From NCBI RefSeq assembly GCF_018332715.1, contig NZ_BOQP01000004.1, positions 248,001 through 312,000 on the forward strand: a stretch of 64,000 nt of DNA, written 5' to 3'. This document shows, one piece after another, positions 33,668 to 42,821 of this stretch. This stretch comes from Winogradskya consettensis. Its GTDB lineage: Bacteria; Actinomycetota; Actinomycetes; Mycobacteriales; Micromonosporaceae. The position numbers and the translations under genes were made by a program. The notes beneath the pieces were generated by a model. The model was not told the DNA's origin and ran no database searches. It saw nothing but the letters and a program-made list of their open reading frames with translations. The stretch's first letter is position 1. Each line of letters opens with the position of its first letter.

Positions 33668-36600
33668 TGGACGGTTCGCAGGGTGCCGTCGCCCAGGTGC
33701 ACGCGGGCGATGCCGGGTACGACGCGCTCGGCCAGGTTCGCCCGGGTCAGCCGCACGCCGATCAGGTCGCCGGCGCCCAGGGTCGCCGGGGAGAGCAGCG
33801 CACCGCGCCGGTTCTTCTTGACCTCGACCTGCCAGCCGGAGAAGCCCATCGCGACCGCGGCGATCTCCCCGGCGAGGATCACGGCCCGGTTCCGGCCGGC
33901 GGCCTGCCGGATGAGCTGGCGCAGCCAGTCGCGGGCGGCGCAGTCGCGCCACCCCTCGGCGTCGTCGATCAGGAGCGCGACGGGTCCGGCGCCCGGATCC
34001 ACCAACGCGGCGAGCGTGTCCGCGTCCGGGTTGTCGTCGGTGACGATTCCCCGTACGCCGGGCCGCCCGGCCAGCTCCCGCAACGGCGAGCGCAGCGGGG
34101 CACCGATCACGAGCTCCGTCCCGCACCGCAGCAACGACTCCGCCATGACCCCGAGCGCGGTGCTGCGCCCGGACCTCGACGGGCCGGCGATCAGGAACGT
34201 CGGCTGGTCCCCGAGCAGGTCCATGCCGACCGCTTCGAGCTCGTCGCCACCGACGCCGATCAGCGCCCAGCCGGGGCGGGGCTGGTCGACGGCTGCCCAG
34301 GCCTGGTCGTACGTCAGCTGGGCGGGCATCACGGCGATCCGGCCGGGGCGCAGCGCCTTCGGTACGCCGGCCTCGCGTTCGGTGAGCCGGCCCGCGAGCG
34401 TCTGCATCGCGGCGACCTGCGCGGGACCGGACGGGTCCGCGGCCACGAGCGCGACCTGCACCTCGATCGCGCTGACGGCACGGTACCCGCGTCCCGGCGG
34501 CAGATTCTCCGGGATCTTGCGGGGATTCAGCCCGGCCATGGTGGCGTCGGTCCGGTCGGCGAGGCGCAGCACGACCTTCTCCTCGCACAACGAGCTGATC
34601 CGGCCGCTGAGCAGCGTGTGGTCGCCGGTGATGAGCAGATGGACGCCCGCGCTCGCCCCCTCGCGCAGCAGCGTGTAGATCAGCTCGGTCAGCGCCCCGC
34701 CGTCGTGTTCGCTGAGGGTCCCCATGAACCCCTCCCAGCGGTCGAGCAGCAGCAGGATGTGCGGCAGCCGCTCGGCCACCGGGACGGTCGTGCGCTGTTC
34801 GGTCAGGTCGGCGAACCCGCCCTCGCCCAGCAACCGCTGCCGGCGCTGCACCTCGGCGTGCAGCCGGGTGAGCAGGCGCACGGCGCGTTCGGTGTCGGAA
34901 CGCTGCACCACCGCCCCGCAGTGCGGGAAGCGGCTGATCGGCAGCAGTGCGCCGTTGCCGCAGTCGAGCGCGAACAGGTGCAGATCCGCCACGCTGGTCG
35001 CGGAGGCCGCGGCGGTGGCGATCGTGCGCAGCGCCTGCGACCGGCCGGAGCGGGGTGCGCCGGCGATGTGCAGGTGGCCGAACGTGGACAGGTCGATCGT
35101 CATCGGCTCCTGCCGCTGGCTGCGCGGCAGGTCCTGCACGGCCCAGGCGAACGACGGCTCGCCCCGCTCGTCGCGGCCCCGCTCGGCCGGGTCCCGCTCG
35201 GCAGGCAGATCAACGACGGTCGCCGACGGCAACGCGGGCAGCCACGGTCGGCGCTGTGCCGCGACGCCGAGCAGGGTGTTGGCCTGCCGGATCGCCGCCA
35301 CGAGCACGGACAGGTCGGTGGCCTCGTCGGTCTCGGCGGCCGGTCGGGGTGGCTGTGGCGCCGGGCGGCCGCGGTCCTGCCAGCTCACCTGGCGCAGGAA
35401 CGGCGCGGCGGGCGTACGGTCGGCGGTGCTGCGCGGGCGGCGACCACCCACCCGGCCGGTCTGGAACGGGATGAGCGAGCTGTGGCCGAGGCGGGCGTAC
35501 GCACGTCCCGGATTCGCGGCGGAAATGCTCGCCGCCTCCCGGGCGTCGATGACGTCGGTGCTCTCCCCCGCGTCGGTCACCCGCAGGGCCACCCGCAGGT
35601 TCGTGTTCGCCCGGATCTCCGCCGACACCACGCCGGACGGGCGCTGCGTGGCCAGGATGAGGTGGATACCCAGCGAGCGACCCCGCTGCGCGATGTTGAC
35701 CAGGCCGGTGACGAAGTCGGGCAGCTCCCGGGCCATCGACGCGAACTCGTCGATGACGATGAGCAATCGCGGGATCGGCTCCGGCACCGGACGCCGGGTC
35801 GCGTAGTCGAGATAGTCCTCCAGATCCTTGGCACCGACCGCGGCGAGCAGGTGCTCACGGTGGATCAGCTCCGCCCCCAGCGAGGTCAGTGCGCGTTCCA
35901 CCAGGTGGGTGTCGAGGTCGGTGACCATGCCGACGGTGTGCGGGAGGTCGACGCAGTCCTTGAACGCCGCGCCGCCCTTGTAGTCGACCAGGACGAAGTT
36001 CATGGCGTCGGGACGGTTCGCGACGGCGAGCGACGCGACCACGGTCTGCAGGAACTCGGACTTGCCGGAACCGGTGGTGCCGGCGACGAGTCCGTGCGGC
36101 CCGTGCTGGACGAGGTCGAGCGCGAACGGGCCGTCCATCGTGTAGCCGACGACGGCCCGGGTGCTGCGCGGGGCGGCGGTCCACCGGCCGGCGAGCGCCG
36201 CCGGTGACGGGTCCGTCAGGTTCAGCACCTCGAGCAGGCGCGCGGATGCCGGCAGGGCGGCTTCGCCGTGGCTGTCGCTGACGTCGCGCACCGGCGCGAG
36301 GCGCCGCCCGGTGATGGCGAACCAGTCGTCGATCACCTGGTCGACACGCACATCGTCGACCTGCTCCGCGCGCTGCCGGCGTACGGTCGTCCGCAGCCCG
36401 TCCCCGCCGGCCACCACGGTCGTGCACTCCTCCGGCAGCGTGCGCTCGTCGATGTCGACGCAGATGAAGTAGACACCGACCGCCGGGCCGGCCAGCAGGA
36501 TGGAGACGACGCCGGGCAGGGCACGCAGCCGCCGGGCACCGTCCAGCACCACCACCACGTCGGGTTCGGTGAACACCGCCCGGGGACCGGCGTTGGCGCG

Positions 36601-38037
36601 GTCCCGCTGCCGCGCCCCGATCAGCTCGATCAGCTCGGCGATGCGGTGGGCGGTCGTCTCGGCGTCCGTGCCGACGAGGTTGAGCGCCTGTTGCCCGAGG
36701 GCCGGGCGGGTGTGCGGCAGCCAGGCGGCCCATTCCCACAACGGTCCGGCCGCCGGGTCGGTGAGCACGTACAGCTGCACGTCGCGGGGGCTCTGCACGA
36801 CGGCCAGCTGACCGGCCATCCAGCGTACGAGACGCCGGGGCCAGTCGTCGCGCCCGGCGACGCCGACGACACCAGCCTGCGCGAGGGAGACAGCAACCGG
36901 GACGTCGCGCAGCCGGCGTGGCTCGGCGCGACGCTCGACGACGCCGGCCTCCTCGACCGTGATCGTGCTGGGCAGGTCGGCGGTGCCCACCCGGACGACG
37001 AGGTGGTCGGGGTCGGTGCGGCGGCGTTCCCAGAGGCGGGCCCGCGGGCCGGTCGCGACGATCAGCAACTCGGCGGGGTCGGGCGCGTCGATCCGGCGGT
37101 CGAGGCGTTCGAGGACGAGCGCCTCGGTGATCTCGGCCTCCACCGCGGCGGTGCGCCGCCGGTATTCGTTCAGCTGCTCGCGATGACCGCGGTGGCCCTG
37201 GCGGCGGCTGGTGAACCAGTTGGCGAACACCATCATCGGGCTCATCGCCGCGAACATCAGGTACAGCGGGTTGCGCAGCACGAGCGCCATGACGCCGCCG
37301 AATGCCGCCGGCAGCGCGGCTGCCAGCCACGGCAGCGCGTTGACGGACGGGGCCTTCGGCGGGTCGGGCAACCGGAACCTGCCCGGCCGGACCGGCGGGA
37401 GCAGCCGCGGCGGCCGGTTGTAGTCGAGGTGCTCGCCCTCCGGCGACGGCTCGACGACAGCGTCCGGGCCCAGCACCGGATGTGCCTCCAGGACCGTGCC
37501 ACCCGCACGCAGCTGCGCGGCCTCCCGCCAGCCGAGCTCGTCGCCCGTCAGGTCCTGGTGGTCCAGTTGCAGACCGCCACCGAGCCCGCGGATGTGGACC
37601 TCGGCGTCGAAGGTGACCCGGATGACAGCGGCTACGGCCGGCACGTCGCCCGTCAGGCGTACCCGGCAGTCAGCGGCCGAGCCGAGCCGGTGCTCGCCCG
37701 GGCCCAGGGACCAGATCCGGCCGGCGCCGGTCCCGGTGACGGCGCGGATCGTCACCAGCCCGCGGGTGGCGGTGTACGCCGCCGGCCCCGGCCCGCCGAC
37801 CCACAGCACCGAGCCGTCACGCAGGCCGGAGCCGGACAGCGGCAGGCCGGGGTCGAGCGGCCGGTCGTCGAGGTGGACGCCGCCGCTGTCCAGGGCGGGC
37901 CCGTGCGCGGCGTACGGCGGATCGAGATCGTTCAGCAGGTTCTTGACGACGTCCCGCACCGGGGTGGCGGGGTCGGCGTCCACGATCACGTCGGCCGACC
38001 ACGCCTGCGGCGACGCGAGGGTGATCAGCATGCGCAC
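33628..38037 (-). CDS. eccC: EccC/EssC-type FtsK/SpoIIIE ATPase of a T7SS
   Basis: A 1469-aa motor protein. Residues 1-80 look like a ubiquitin-like fold (VHLDDRPLDPGLPLSGSGLR), about 95-180 like an FHA domain (WSLGPGEHRLGSAADCRVRL), then two membrane helices at about 230-275, then three FtsK-like ATPase modules. The first has an intact Walker A GTTGSGKSE near 651 and VIDEFA. The second (GAPRSGRSQ near 991) and third (GPSRSGRST near 1282) have Arg in place of the Walker Lys, as is common for the substrate-binding modules. The FHA-TM-ATPase order is that of EssC rather than of mycobacterial EccC. GTG 38037 has GGGGG 5 nt upstream. Confidence 0.92.
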   Translation of the reverse strand: MRMLITLASPQAWSADVIVDADPATPVRDVVKNLLNDLDPPYAAHGPALDSGGVHLDDRPLDPGLPLSGSGLRDGSVLWVGGPGPAAYTATRGLVTIRAVTGTGAGRIWSLGPGEHRLGSAADCRVRLTGDVPAVAAVIRVTFDAEVHIRGLGGGLQLDHQDLTGDELGWREAAQLRAGGTVLEAHPVLGPDAVVEPSPEGEHLDYNRPPRLLPPVRPGRFRLPDPPKAPSVNALPWLAAALPAAFGGVMALVLRNPLYLMFAAMSPMMVFANWFTSRRQGHRGHREQLNEYRRRTAAVEAEITEALVLERLDRRIDAPDPAELLIVATGPRARLWERRRTDPDHLVVRVGTADLPSTITVEEAGVVERRAEPRRLRDVPVAVSLAQAGVVGVAGRDDWPRRLVRWMAGQLAVVQSPRDVQLYVLTDPAAGPLWEWAAWLPHTRPALGQQALNLVGTDAETTAHRIAELIELIGARQRDRANAGPRAVFTEPDVVVVLDGARRLRALPGVVSILLAGPAVGVYFICVDIDERTLPEECTTVVAGGDGLRTTVRRQRAEQVDDVRVDQVIDDWFAITGRRLAPVRDVSDSHGEAALPASARLLEVLNLTDPSPAALAGRWTAAPRSTRAVVGYTMDGPFALDLVQHGPHGLVAGTTGSGKSEFLQTVVASLAVANRPDAMNFVLVDYKGGAAFKDCVDLPHTVGMVTDLDTHLVERALTSLGAELIHREHLLAAVGAKDLEDYLDYATRRPVPEPIPRLLIVIDEFASMARELPDFVTGLVNIAQRGRSLGIHLILATQRPSGVVSAEIRANTNLRVALRVTDAGESTDVIDAREAASISAANPGRAYARLGHSSLIPFQTGRVGGRRPRSTADRTPAAPFLRQVSWQDRGRPAPQPPRPAAETDEATDLSVLVAAIRQANTLLGVAAQRRPWLPALPSATVVDLPAERDPAERGRDERGEPSFAWAVQDLPRSQRQEPMTIDLSTFGHLHIAGAPRSGRSQALRTIATAAASATSVADLHLFALDCGNGALLPISRFPHCGAVVQRSDTERAVRLLTRLHAEVQRRQRLLGEGGFADLTEQRTTVPVAERLPHILLLLDRWEGFMGTLSEHDGGALTELIYTLLREGASAGVHLLITGDHTLLSGRISSLCEEKVVLRLADRTDATMAGLNPRKIPENLPPGRGYRAVSAIEVQVALVAADPSGPAQVAAMQTLAGRLTEREAGVPKALRPGRIAVMPAQLTYDQAWAAVDQPRPGWALIGVGGDELEAVGMDLLGDQPTFLIAGPSRSGRSTALGVMAESLLRCGTELVIGAPLRSPLRELAGRPGVRGIVTDDNPDADTLAALVDPGAGPVALLIDDAEGWRDCAARDWLRQLIRQAAGRNRAVILAGEIAAVAMGFSGWQVEVKKNRRGALLSPATLGAGDLIGVRLTRANLAERVVPGIARVHLGDGTLRTVQIPLLEPAVAGRP

Positions 38038-38050
38038 GGGATCCCCCTGA

Positions 38051-38347
38051 TTACTTGTTCAGCGAGCCGGCGAGCTCGGTGTCCATCTCACGCATCGCCT
38101 CGACGGCCTTGTTCAGCCACTCGGAGAGCTGGGTGAGGGTCTCCATGACCTGGCCCGCGGAGGTGTTGAACTCCGTGTGGACCTCGTCGAACTTGCCGGA
38201 CGCCTGGTCGGTCACGAAGCCGGCCGTGGTCAGCTGGTCCACGATCGACTTGCACTCGGTCAGCCGGCTGTCGATCTCCTCCTTGTTGGAGCTCATGCGC
38301 TTTGCGCTGTCCTCCATGTCGGAGTACGTGATGCTGAGGTTCGCCAT
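38051..38347 (-). CDS. WXG100-family (ESAT-6-like) protein
   Basis: A 98-aa helical hairpin protein, first gene of the operon and 13 bp before eccC. Helix one is SITYSDMEDSAKRMSSNKEE; the turn region has GFVTDQASGKF in place of a canonical WXG, followed by helix two with W at QLSEWLNKA. Such proteins are secreted as dimers through T7SS and bind the last EccC ATPase module. ATG 38347 is preceded by AAGGGA at 8 nt; the frame to 38404 has no support. Confidence 0.87.
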   Translation of the reverse strand: MANLSITYSDMEDSAKRMSSNKEEIDSRLTECKSIVDQLTTAGFVTDQASGKFDEVHTEFNTSAGQVMETLTQLSEWLNKAVEAMREMDTELAGSLNK

Positions 38348-38514
38348 CGAGTTGTCCCTTCGTGTGCTCCGGGCCGCGCGTGCGCCAGACCCGAAGATGA
38401 TCAACCGCCGACCACGCTAGGAACGGCGCCGCGCGAGGTCCAGAACGGTGCCCGCGGACGTGGGCCCCTGGGCCCAGAACCCGCGTTGACAGCCGGGTCC
38501 GGGCCGCTGACCAT

Positions 38515-38607
38515 TGCCGTCCGGCCCTGTTCCGCGGGCCGCAATTGCCGTTCGGCCCGCTCCCGCGGGCCGCGATCGCCGTCCGGCCCGGTTCCGCGTG
38601 CCGCAGA
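38515..38607. repeat. Three 31-bp tandem repeats with hairpin potential
   Basis: Units at 38515-38545, 38546-38576 and 38577-38607 share the core GCCGT-CGGCCC-8 nt-GGGCCG. Each can form a short hairpin; the third has one mismatch. TGGGCCC-CT-GGGCCCA lies just upstream near 38460-38476. The array ends 12 bp before the ATG at 38620 and would be in that gene's leader. Confidence 0.85.
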
Positions 38608-38619
38608 GGGAGTTGAGCG

Positions 38620-39375
38620 ATGAACCTGTCCGGACGCGCCGCTGTGGTGCGCGAGACCGCCGCGGCGGGCGGCCAGCGGTCCGGTGCCTGGATCGTGGAC
38701 CACGCGATCCGTGCGCTCGCCGCGGGATGCGCCGAGCGGGGCCGCCGTCTCCCGGACGTGGGCGCCGTGGTGCTGGGCACCGACGCCGTGTCGCTGCGGC
38801 TGACCACCCCGGATCTCGCCCCGCCGCCGGGCTGGACCGCCGGGCACGACGGACGCACCTGGCAGGCCGCACTGCACCGGCTGGACACGACCGCGGTGGA
38901 CCCCCGGGCGCCGTGGCCGTTGCCGTTGCTGGTCTCGCTCGGCGACATCGGCGACGGGCGGCTGCTGTTCAACCTGGCCGCGGCGGACGGCATGATCGGC
39001 CTGACCGGTGACGGCCCGCTCGCGGCACGCCTGGTCGACGACTGGTCCCGGCGTCTCACCAGCGGGCCGTGGGCGGGGCGGGCCCAGGTGATCCGGGTCG
39101 GTTTCGACCCCGATCCCGGCTTCACCGGCCTCGGCGTCGAGCGGCTGGCCCAGGCGTCGCCGCTGCTGAGCCGTCCGGAGGGCGGGGTGGTGCTGTTCGC
39201 CGCGCCGCCCGATCAGCGCGACTCGCACCAGAGCGGCCTGTTGCTCACCGCCGCGGCGCGGCGCTGGGCGGTGGTGGCGGCCGGCGTCAACGACGCGACG
39301 TGGCGCCTGCGGGTGGACCTCAACGGCCTGATCGACACCGGACTGTTCGCCGAGCCCGTCCGCCTGCGATGGTGA
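38620..39375 (+). CDS. LysM/BTAD-associated domain protein, unknown function
   Basis: A 251-aa soluble protein divergent from the T7SS operon. From memory, its sequence pattern (VDHAIRALAAGCAERGRRLPDV, then SLGDIGDGRLLFNLAAADG and LTGDGPLAARL) resembles the cytoplasmic segment of actinobacterial LysM-TM-BTAD proteins, here encoded alone. No enzyme motif is seen. The T7SS operon opposite encodes a LysM-like domain in the mycosin-like protein, which could be its partner. Its 3' end is built from the first unit of a 30-bp tandem repeat, so its last residues may vary between strains. Confidence 0.75.
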   Translation: MNLSGRAAVVRETAAAGGQRSGAWIVDHAIRALAAGCAERGRRLPDVGAVVLGTDAVSLRLTTPDLAPPPGWTAGHDGRTWQAALHRLDTTAVDPRAPWPLPLLVSLGDIGDGRLLFNLAAADGMIGLTGDGPLAARLVDDWSRRLTSGPWAGRAQVIRVGFDPDPGFTGLGVERLAQASPLLSRPEGGVVLFAAPPDQRDSHQSGLLLTAAARRWAVVAAGVNDATWRLRVDLNGLIDTGLFAEPVRLRW

Positions 39376-39468
39376 GGAGCCGAGCCCGCACGCCTGCGCT
39401 GGTCACGAGCCGAGCCCGTCCGCCTGCGATGGTGACGAGCCGAGCCCGCACATCCGCGCTGGTCACGA
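39349..39468. repeat. Four 30-bp tandem repeats in an ABAB pattern
   Basis: Units at 39349-39378, 39379-39408, 39409-39438 and 39439-39468 begin GCCGAGCCCG. Units 1 and 3 continue TCCGCCTGCGATGGTGA, units 2 and 4 carry GCTGGTCACGA, giving a 60-bp higher-order repeat. The first unit encodes AEPVRLRW and the stop of the preceding gene. Confidence 0.9.
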
Positions 39469-39524
39469 GCCGTGTGAAGCCGATCTGAAGGGTCGCCGGA
39501 CCGGGCCCGCCCAGACTGGCGGTC

Positions 39525-40019
39525 ATGATCAGTCCTGCTGGATCCGGCGGCCGGGTGCGCATCGCGATCGCCAGCCCGGAGATCCTCGCCCACATCCGCC
39601 GGCAGTTCGCCAGCAAGGGCCTGGACGTGCACATCGACGGGGTGCCCACGGTCGACGTGGTGATCACCCCGGGTACGGGCCCGGCGCCGGCACCCCACGC
39701 ACTGGCCGGCGCCCTGAACGGGCTGACCGGTCCGCACACCCGCCGGCGGGATCCGGCCACGGCCCGCTACCGGCTCGCCCTGATCCCCCGCACGCAGGCC
39801 CGCAACGCCGGACCCCGGCCGGGACAGGGCGGGGCATTGTCGCCCCGGGAGGCCCAGGTGATGGAGTCGATCAGCCGCGGGATGCCCAACCCGGACATCG
39901 CCGCCCAGCTGCAGGTGCGGCAGAAGACGGTCAAGAACCACATCAACCGCATCTTCAGCAAACTCGGGGCGCGCAACCGGGTGGAGGCGGTGCTGATCTG
40001 GCAGCGGGACAACGGGTGA
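39525..40019 (+). CDS. LuxR-type HTH regulator
   Basis: A 164-aa protein with a C-terminal LuxR/NarL helix-turn-helix (about 102-160: LSPREAQVMESISRG, IAAQLQVRQKTVKNHINRIFSKLGA). The N-terminal 70 residues have a receiver-like start (VRIAIASPEILAHIRRQF) but are too short for a full receiver, so the sensory part is minimal. It lies behind the LysM-associated gene, separated by the tandem repeats, and converges with the third SARP gene one base away. It is a candidate regulator of the secretion locus. Confidence 0.86.
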   Translation: MISPAGSGGRVRIAIASPEILAHIRRQFASKGLDVHIDGVPTVDVVITPGTGPAPAPHALAGALNGLTGPHTRRRDPATARYRLALIPRTQARNAGPRPGQGGALSPREAQVMESISRGMPNPDIAAQLQVRQKTVKNHINRIFSKLGARNRVEAVLIWQRDNG

Positions 40020-42821
40020 TCAGATCCCGGGCCCGGCCAGGAATGCCCGCACCTCGGCCACTTCCGCGGCGTCCAGCTCGGCGAAGCGGGCCAGTGCCCG
40101 GTGAGCGAGGTCGGTGCCGTCCGGCGTTCCGCAGCGGGCCAGGCCGAACAGCGCCTGCCCCTCGTGGTAGCGGTCGCCGATGTCCCGGCTGATCCGCAGG
40201 GCTTCGCCGAACGCCGTAGCGGCCGCGTCGTACTCACCGAGGCCGAGCCGGGCCCGGCCGATGGCGGTGAGCAACGCCGACTCGAGAATCCGATGGCAGC
40301 AGGCGCGGGCGGGCGCGAGGCCTGCCAGCCCCTGCCGGATCGCCTCCTGCCAGTGCCCGGTTGCGGCGTCGAGGCCGGCCCGGGCGTGATGGGCCGACGC
40401 CAGGTCGTGGTCGCTCCCCGTCGCCCGTGCGAGCGTCAACGCCTCCCCGGCGGGCTCCTCGGCGGCTTCGCACCGCTTCATCTCCCGCAGCGTCGTGGTC
40501 AGGCTGCAGAGCAGGCCGATCCGGTACGCCCGATCCTCCGGCCCGGTCAGCAACTCCAGCCCGTCGCGCAGCTGACGAACCGCGGTCTCGTTCTGCCCCA
40601 GCCGGGCGTACGCGACACCGCCGTGATGGAAGATGACCGCACGGGCGAGCCGGTCACCGGTTGCCTCCGCGGAGCGCATCGCCACCCGGAGCAGCTCCAG
40701 CCATTCCAGCGGCTGACCCGCCACGGAGAAGTAGTCGAACAATCGGGCGGTCAGGTCGTACGCCGCTTCGTGGTGCCGGGTCTGGCCGGCCGCGTGGACG
40801 AGCGCGACGAGGTTCGGATGTTCCGTCGCGCACCACCGCGGATCCCGGATGGACAGTTCGGCGCGGTACCAGGACAGGACCCGCGACAGGGCGGCTCTGC
40901 GCTCCGGCGCGTCCAGGTCGCGGGCCACCTCGGCGGCGTACACCCGGGTGAGGTCGTGCATACGGAACCGGTCGCCGTCCTGCTCCAGCAGGCAGCGGGC
41001 GCTCAGCGTGTCCAGCAGCAGCCCGGCCCGCCCGGCATCGGTGCCGAACAACGCCGCGGCGCTGTGCCGGGTCATCGTCGGGCCGGGGAACACCCCGAGG
41101 AGCCGGAAGGCACGGGCCGCATCGGCGTCGAGTGCGGCGAAGGACCACGTCAGCACGCCGCGTACGGAGTACAGCGGATCGCCGTCCACCTGCAGCTCGT
41201 CCAGCCGGCGCCGGACGTCCTCAAGATGCGCCACGAGGGTGCCGACGGCGGCGTCCCCCGTCGACACGATGCGTTCCGCGGCGATCTGCAGGGCGAAGGG
41301 CGAATGGTCGCACAACTCCGTGAGCCGGCGGGCGGCCCCGGGTTCGGCGCTCACCCGGTCCGGCCCGATCGCTGTCGCGAGCAGGTCCAGCGATTCCTCC
41401 GCACGCAGCGCGCCGAGCTGGATCCGGGTCGCGTCGTGCAGCACGACCAGCCGGGACAGCCGGTCCCGGCTGGTCACGATGACGAGGCAGGAACCCGCGC
41501 CGGGCAGCAGGTGCTCGATCTGGTCGGCGGACCGCGCGTTGTCCAGCATGATCAGCATGCGTCTGCCGGCGAGCAGGCTGCGCCACAGCGCGATGCGCTG
41601 CTCCCGCTCGGGCGGGATCTGCCGGGCACCGACGGACAGCAGCAGCTGATGCAGTGCGGTGTCCGGTGTCAGCGCCGCGTACGACGGGTCGAACCCACGC
41701 AGGTTGAGGTAGATCTGCCCATCGGGATGGCTGTCGCTCAGCAGGTGCCCGCCCCGCACCGCCAGCGCGGTCTTCCCGATCCCGCCCGCGCCGACGACCA
41801 GGACGATCCCCCGCCGCACGGGTTCACCGGTGCCGCTGCGCACGAGGGTGAGCAGCTCCGCCGACCGCCCCACGAACGTCTCCCGGTCGTGCGGCAGCTG
41901 CGCGGGCCGGACCGGCGTGACGGTCTCCGGCGACCCAGTCTCCGGCGGCCCAGTCTTCGGCGGCCCAGTCCCCAGCGGCCCGGTGTCCGGCGGCCCTGTC
42001 TCCAGCGGCCCTGTCTCCAGCGGCGCTGTCTCCAGCGGCGCTGTCTCCAGCGGCCGGGGCCGGGGCCGGCGGCGATCCTCGGCGAGGATGTCCGAGTAGA
42101 CCGCCTGGGTCGCGGCGGACGGGCTGATGCCCAGGTCGGCAGCCAGCAGCCGACGCAGCTCCGCGTACTGCGTCAGGGCGTCGGCGGTGCGGCCGCCGCG
42201 ATGCAGCGCGGTCATGGTGACAGTCCGCAGCCGCTCGTCGAACGGATGCGCCGGGATCTCCGCGAGCAGCCGGGCGGTCACGTCCGGGAGCAGCGCGGGC
42301 GTGGCGATCCCGGTGAGCTCCACCAGCGACCGCACCCGCAGGGCGGCGAGGCGGTGCCGGGCCTGCTCGACGAAGGGGCCGGGCACCCCCGCGAAGAGGG
42401 TCCCGCCGGTCCAGTTGGCCAGGGCCTGCTCGTACGGTGCGATGGCGCCGGCCGGGTCCCGGGCGGCTCGGGCCCGGGCCCGTTCGACCTGGTCCTCGGC
42501 ACGGGTCGCGTCGAAGCTCTCCCGGCTGATGAGCAGGCTGTACCCGGCCCGATCGCTGGCCAGCAGCTCATGAGCCGGCCCCAGCGCGCGCCGCAGCCCG
42601 GACACGTACGTGTGCAGGCTCCCGGCTGCGGTCGCCGGCGGTGACTCGCCCCAGACCCCGTCGACCAGTTCCGCCCGGGACACGGTCGTGCCGGCGCTCA
42701 GGGCCAGGACCGCCAGCGTGGCCCGCTGTTTGGGCGGCCCGAGCTCGATCTCGGCGCCGTCGACGTACGCGCGGAACGGTCCCAGGCCCTCGATCCGCAC
42801 CCGGCTCGGATCCGGGCTCAC
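40020..42821 (-). CDS. AfsR/SARP-type regulator with NB-ARC and TPR domains
   Basis: A 933-aa protein: winged helix (1-95, IEGLGPFRAYVDGAEIELG), activation domain (about 97-240), a Pro/Thr-rich linker of nine 5-residue repeats (PLETG and variants, near 255-300), NB-ARC with P-loop GAGGIGKT near 343-350, and a TPR-like helical C-terminus. GTG 42821 overlaps the stop of the upstream ATPase gene (GTGA), so it is translated in fixed ratio with it. The linker is encoded by a 15-bp minisatellite and may vary in length. It is more distant from the two other SARPs in the window than they are from each other. Confidence 0.9.
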   Translation of the reverse strand: MSPDPSRVRIEGLGPFRAYVDGAEIELGPPKQRATLAVLALSAGTTVSRAELVDGVWGESPPATAAGSLHTYVSGLRRALGPAHELLASDRAGYSLLISRESFDATRAEDQVERARARAARDPAGAIAPYEQALANWTGGTLFAGVPGPFVEQARHRLAALRVRSLVELTGIATPALLPDVTARLLAEIPAHPFDERLRTVTMTALHRGGRTADALTQYAELRRLLAADLGISPSAATQAVYSDILAEDRRRPRPRPLETAPLETAPLETGPLETGPPDTGPLGTGPPKTGPPETGSPETVTPVRPAQLPHDRETFVGRSAELLTLVRSGTGEPVRRGIVLVVGAGGIGKTALAVRGGHLLSDSHPDGQIYLNLRGFDPSYAALTPDTALHQLLLSVGARQIPPEREQRIALWRSLLAGRRMLIMLDNARSADQIEHLLPGAGSCLVIVTSRDRLSRLVVLHDATRIQLGALRAEESLDLLATAIGPDRVSAEPGAARRLTELCDHSPFALQIAAERIVSTGDAAVGTLVAHLEDVRRRLDELQVDGDPLYSVRGVLTWSFAALDADAARAFRLLGVFPGPTMTRHSAAALFGTDAGRAGLLLDTLSARCLLEQDGDRFRMHDLTRVYAAEVARDLDAPERRAALSRVLSWYRAELSIRDPRWCATEHPNLVALVHAAGQTRHHEAAYDLTARLFDYFSVAGQPLEWLELLRVAMRSAEATGDRLARAVIFHHGGVAYARLGQNETAVRQLRDGLELLTGPEDRAYRIGLLCSLTTTLREMKRCEAAEEPAGEALTLARATGSDHDLASAHHARAGLDAATGHWQEAIRQGLAGLAPARACCHRILESALLTAIGRARLGLGEYDAAATAFGEALRISRDIGDRYHEGQALFGLARCGTPDGTDLAHRALARFAELDAAEVAEVRAFLAGPGI
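41923..42057. repeat. 15-bp minisatellite encoding the SARP linker
   Basis: Nine units of 15 bp, with core GTCTCCAGCGGCCC on the plus strand, encode PLETA, PLETG, PPDTG, PLGTG, PPKTG and similar pentapeptides in the SARP protein. All units stay in frame. Confidence 0.85.

Noticed and set aside
33593-34588. 331-codon frame inside eccC ending in LLEPAVAGR
   Set aside because: It shares eccC's last residues only because of the 34-bp duplication; the remainder is out-of-frame.
38515-38607. CRISPR-like array
   Set aside because: The 31-bp units are directly adjacent without spacers; they are simple tandem repeats. The same holds for 39349-39468 and 48294-48351.
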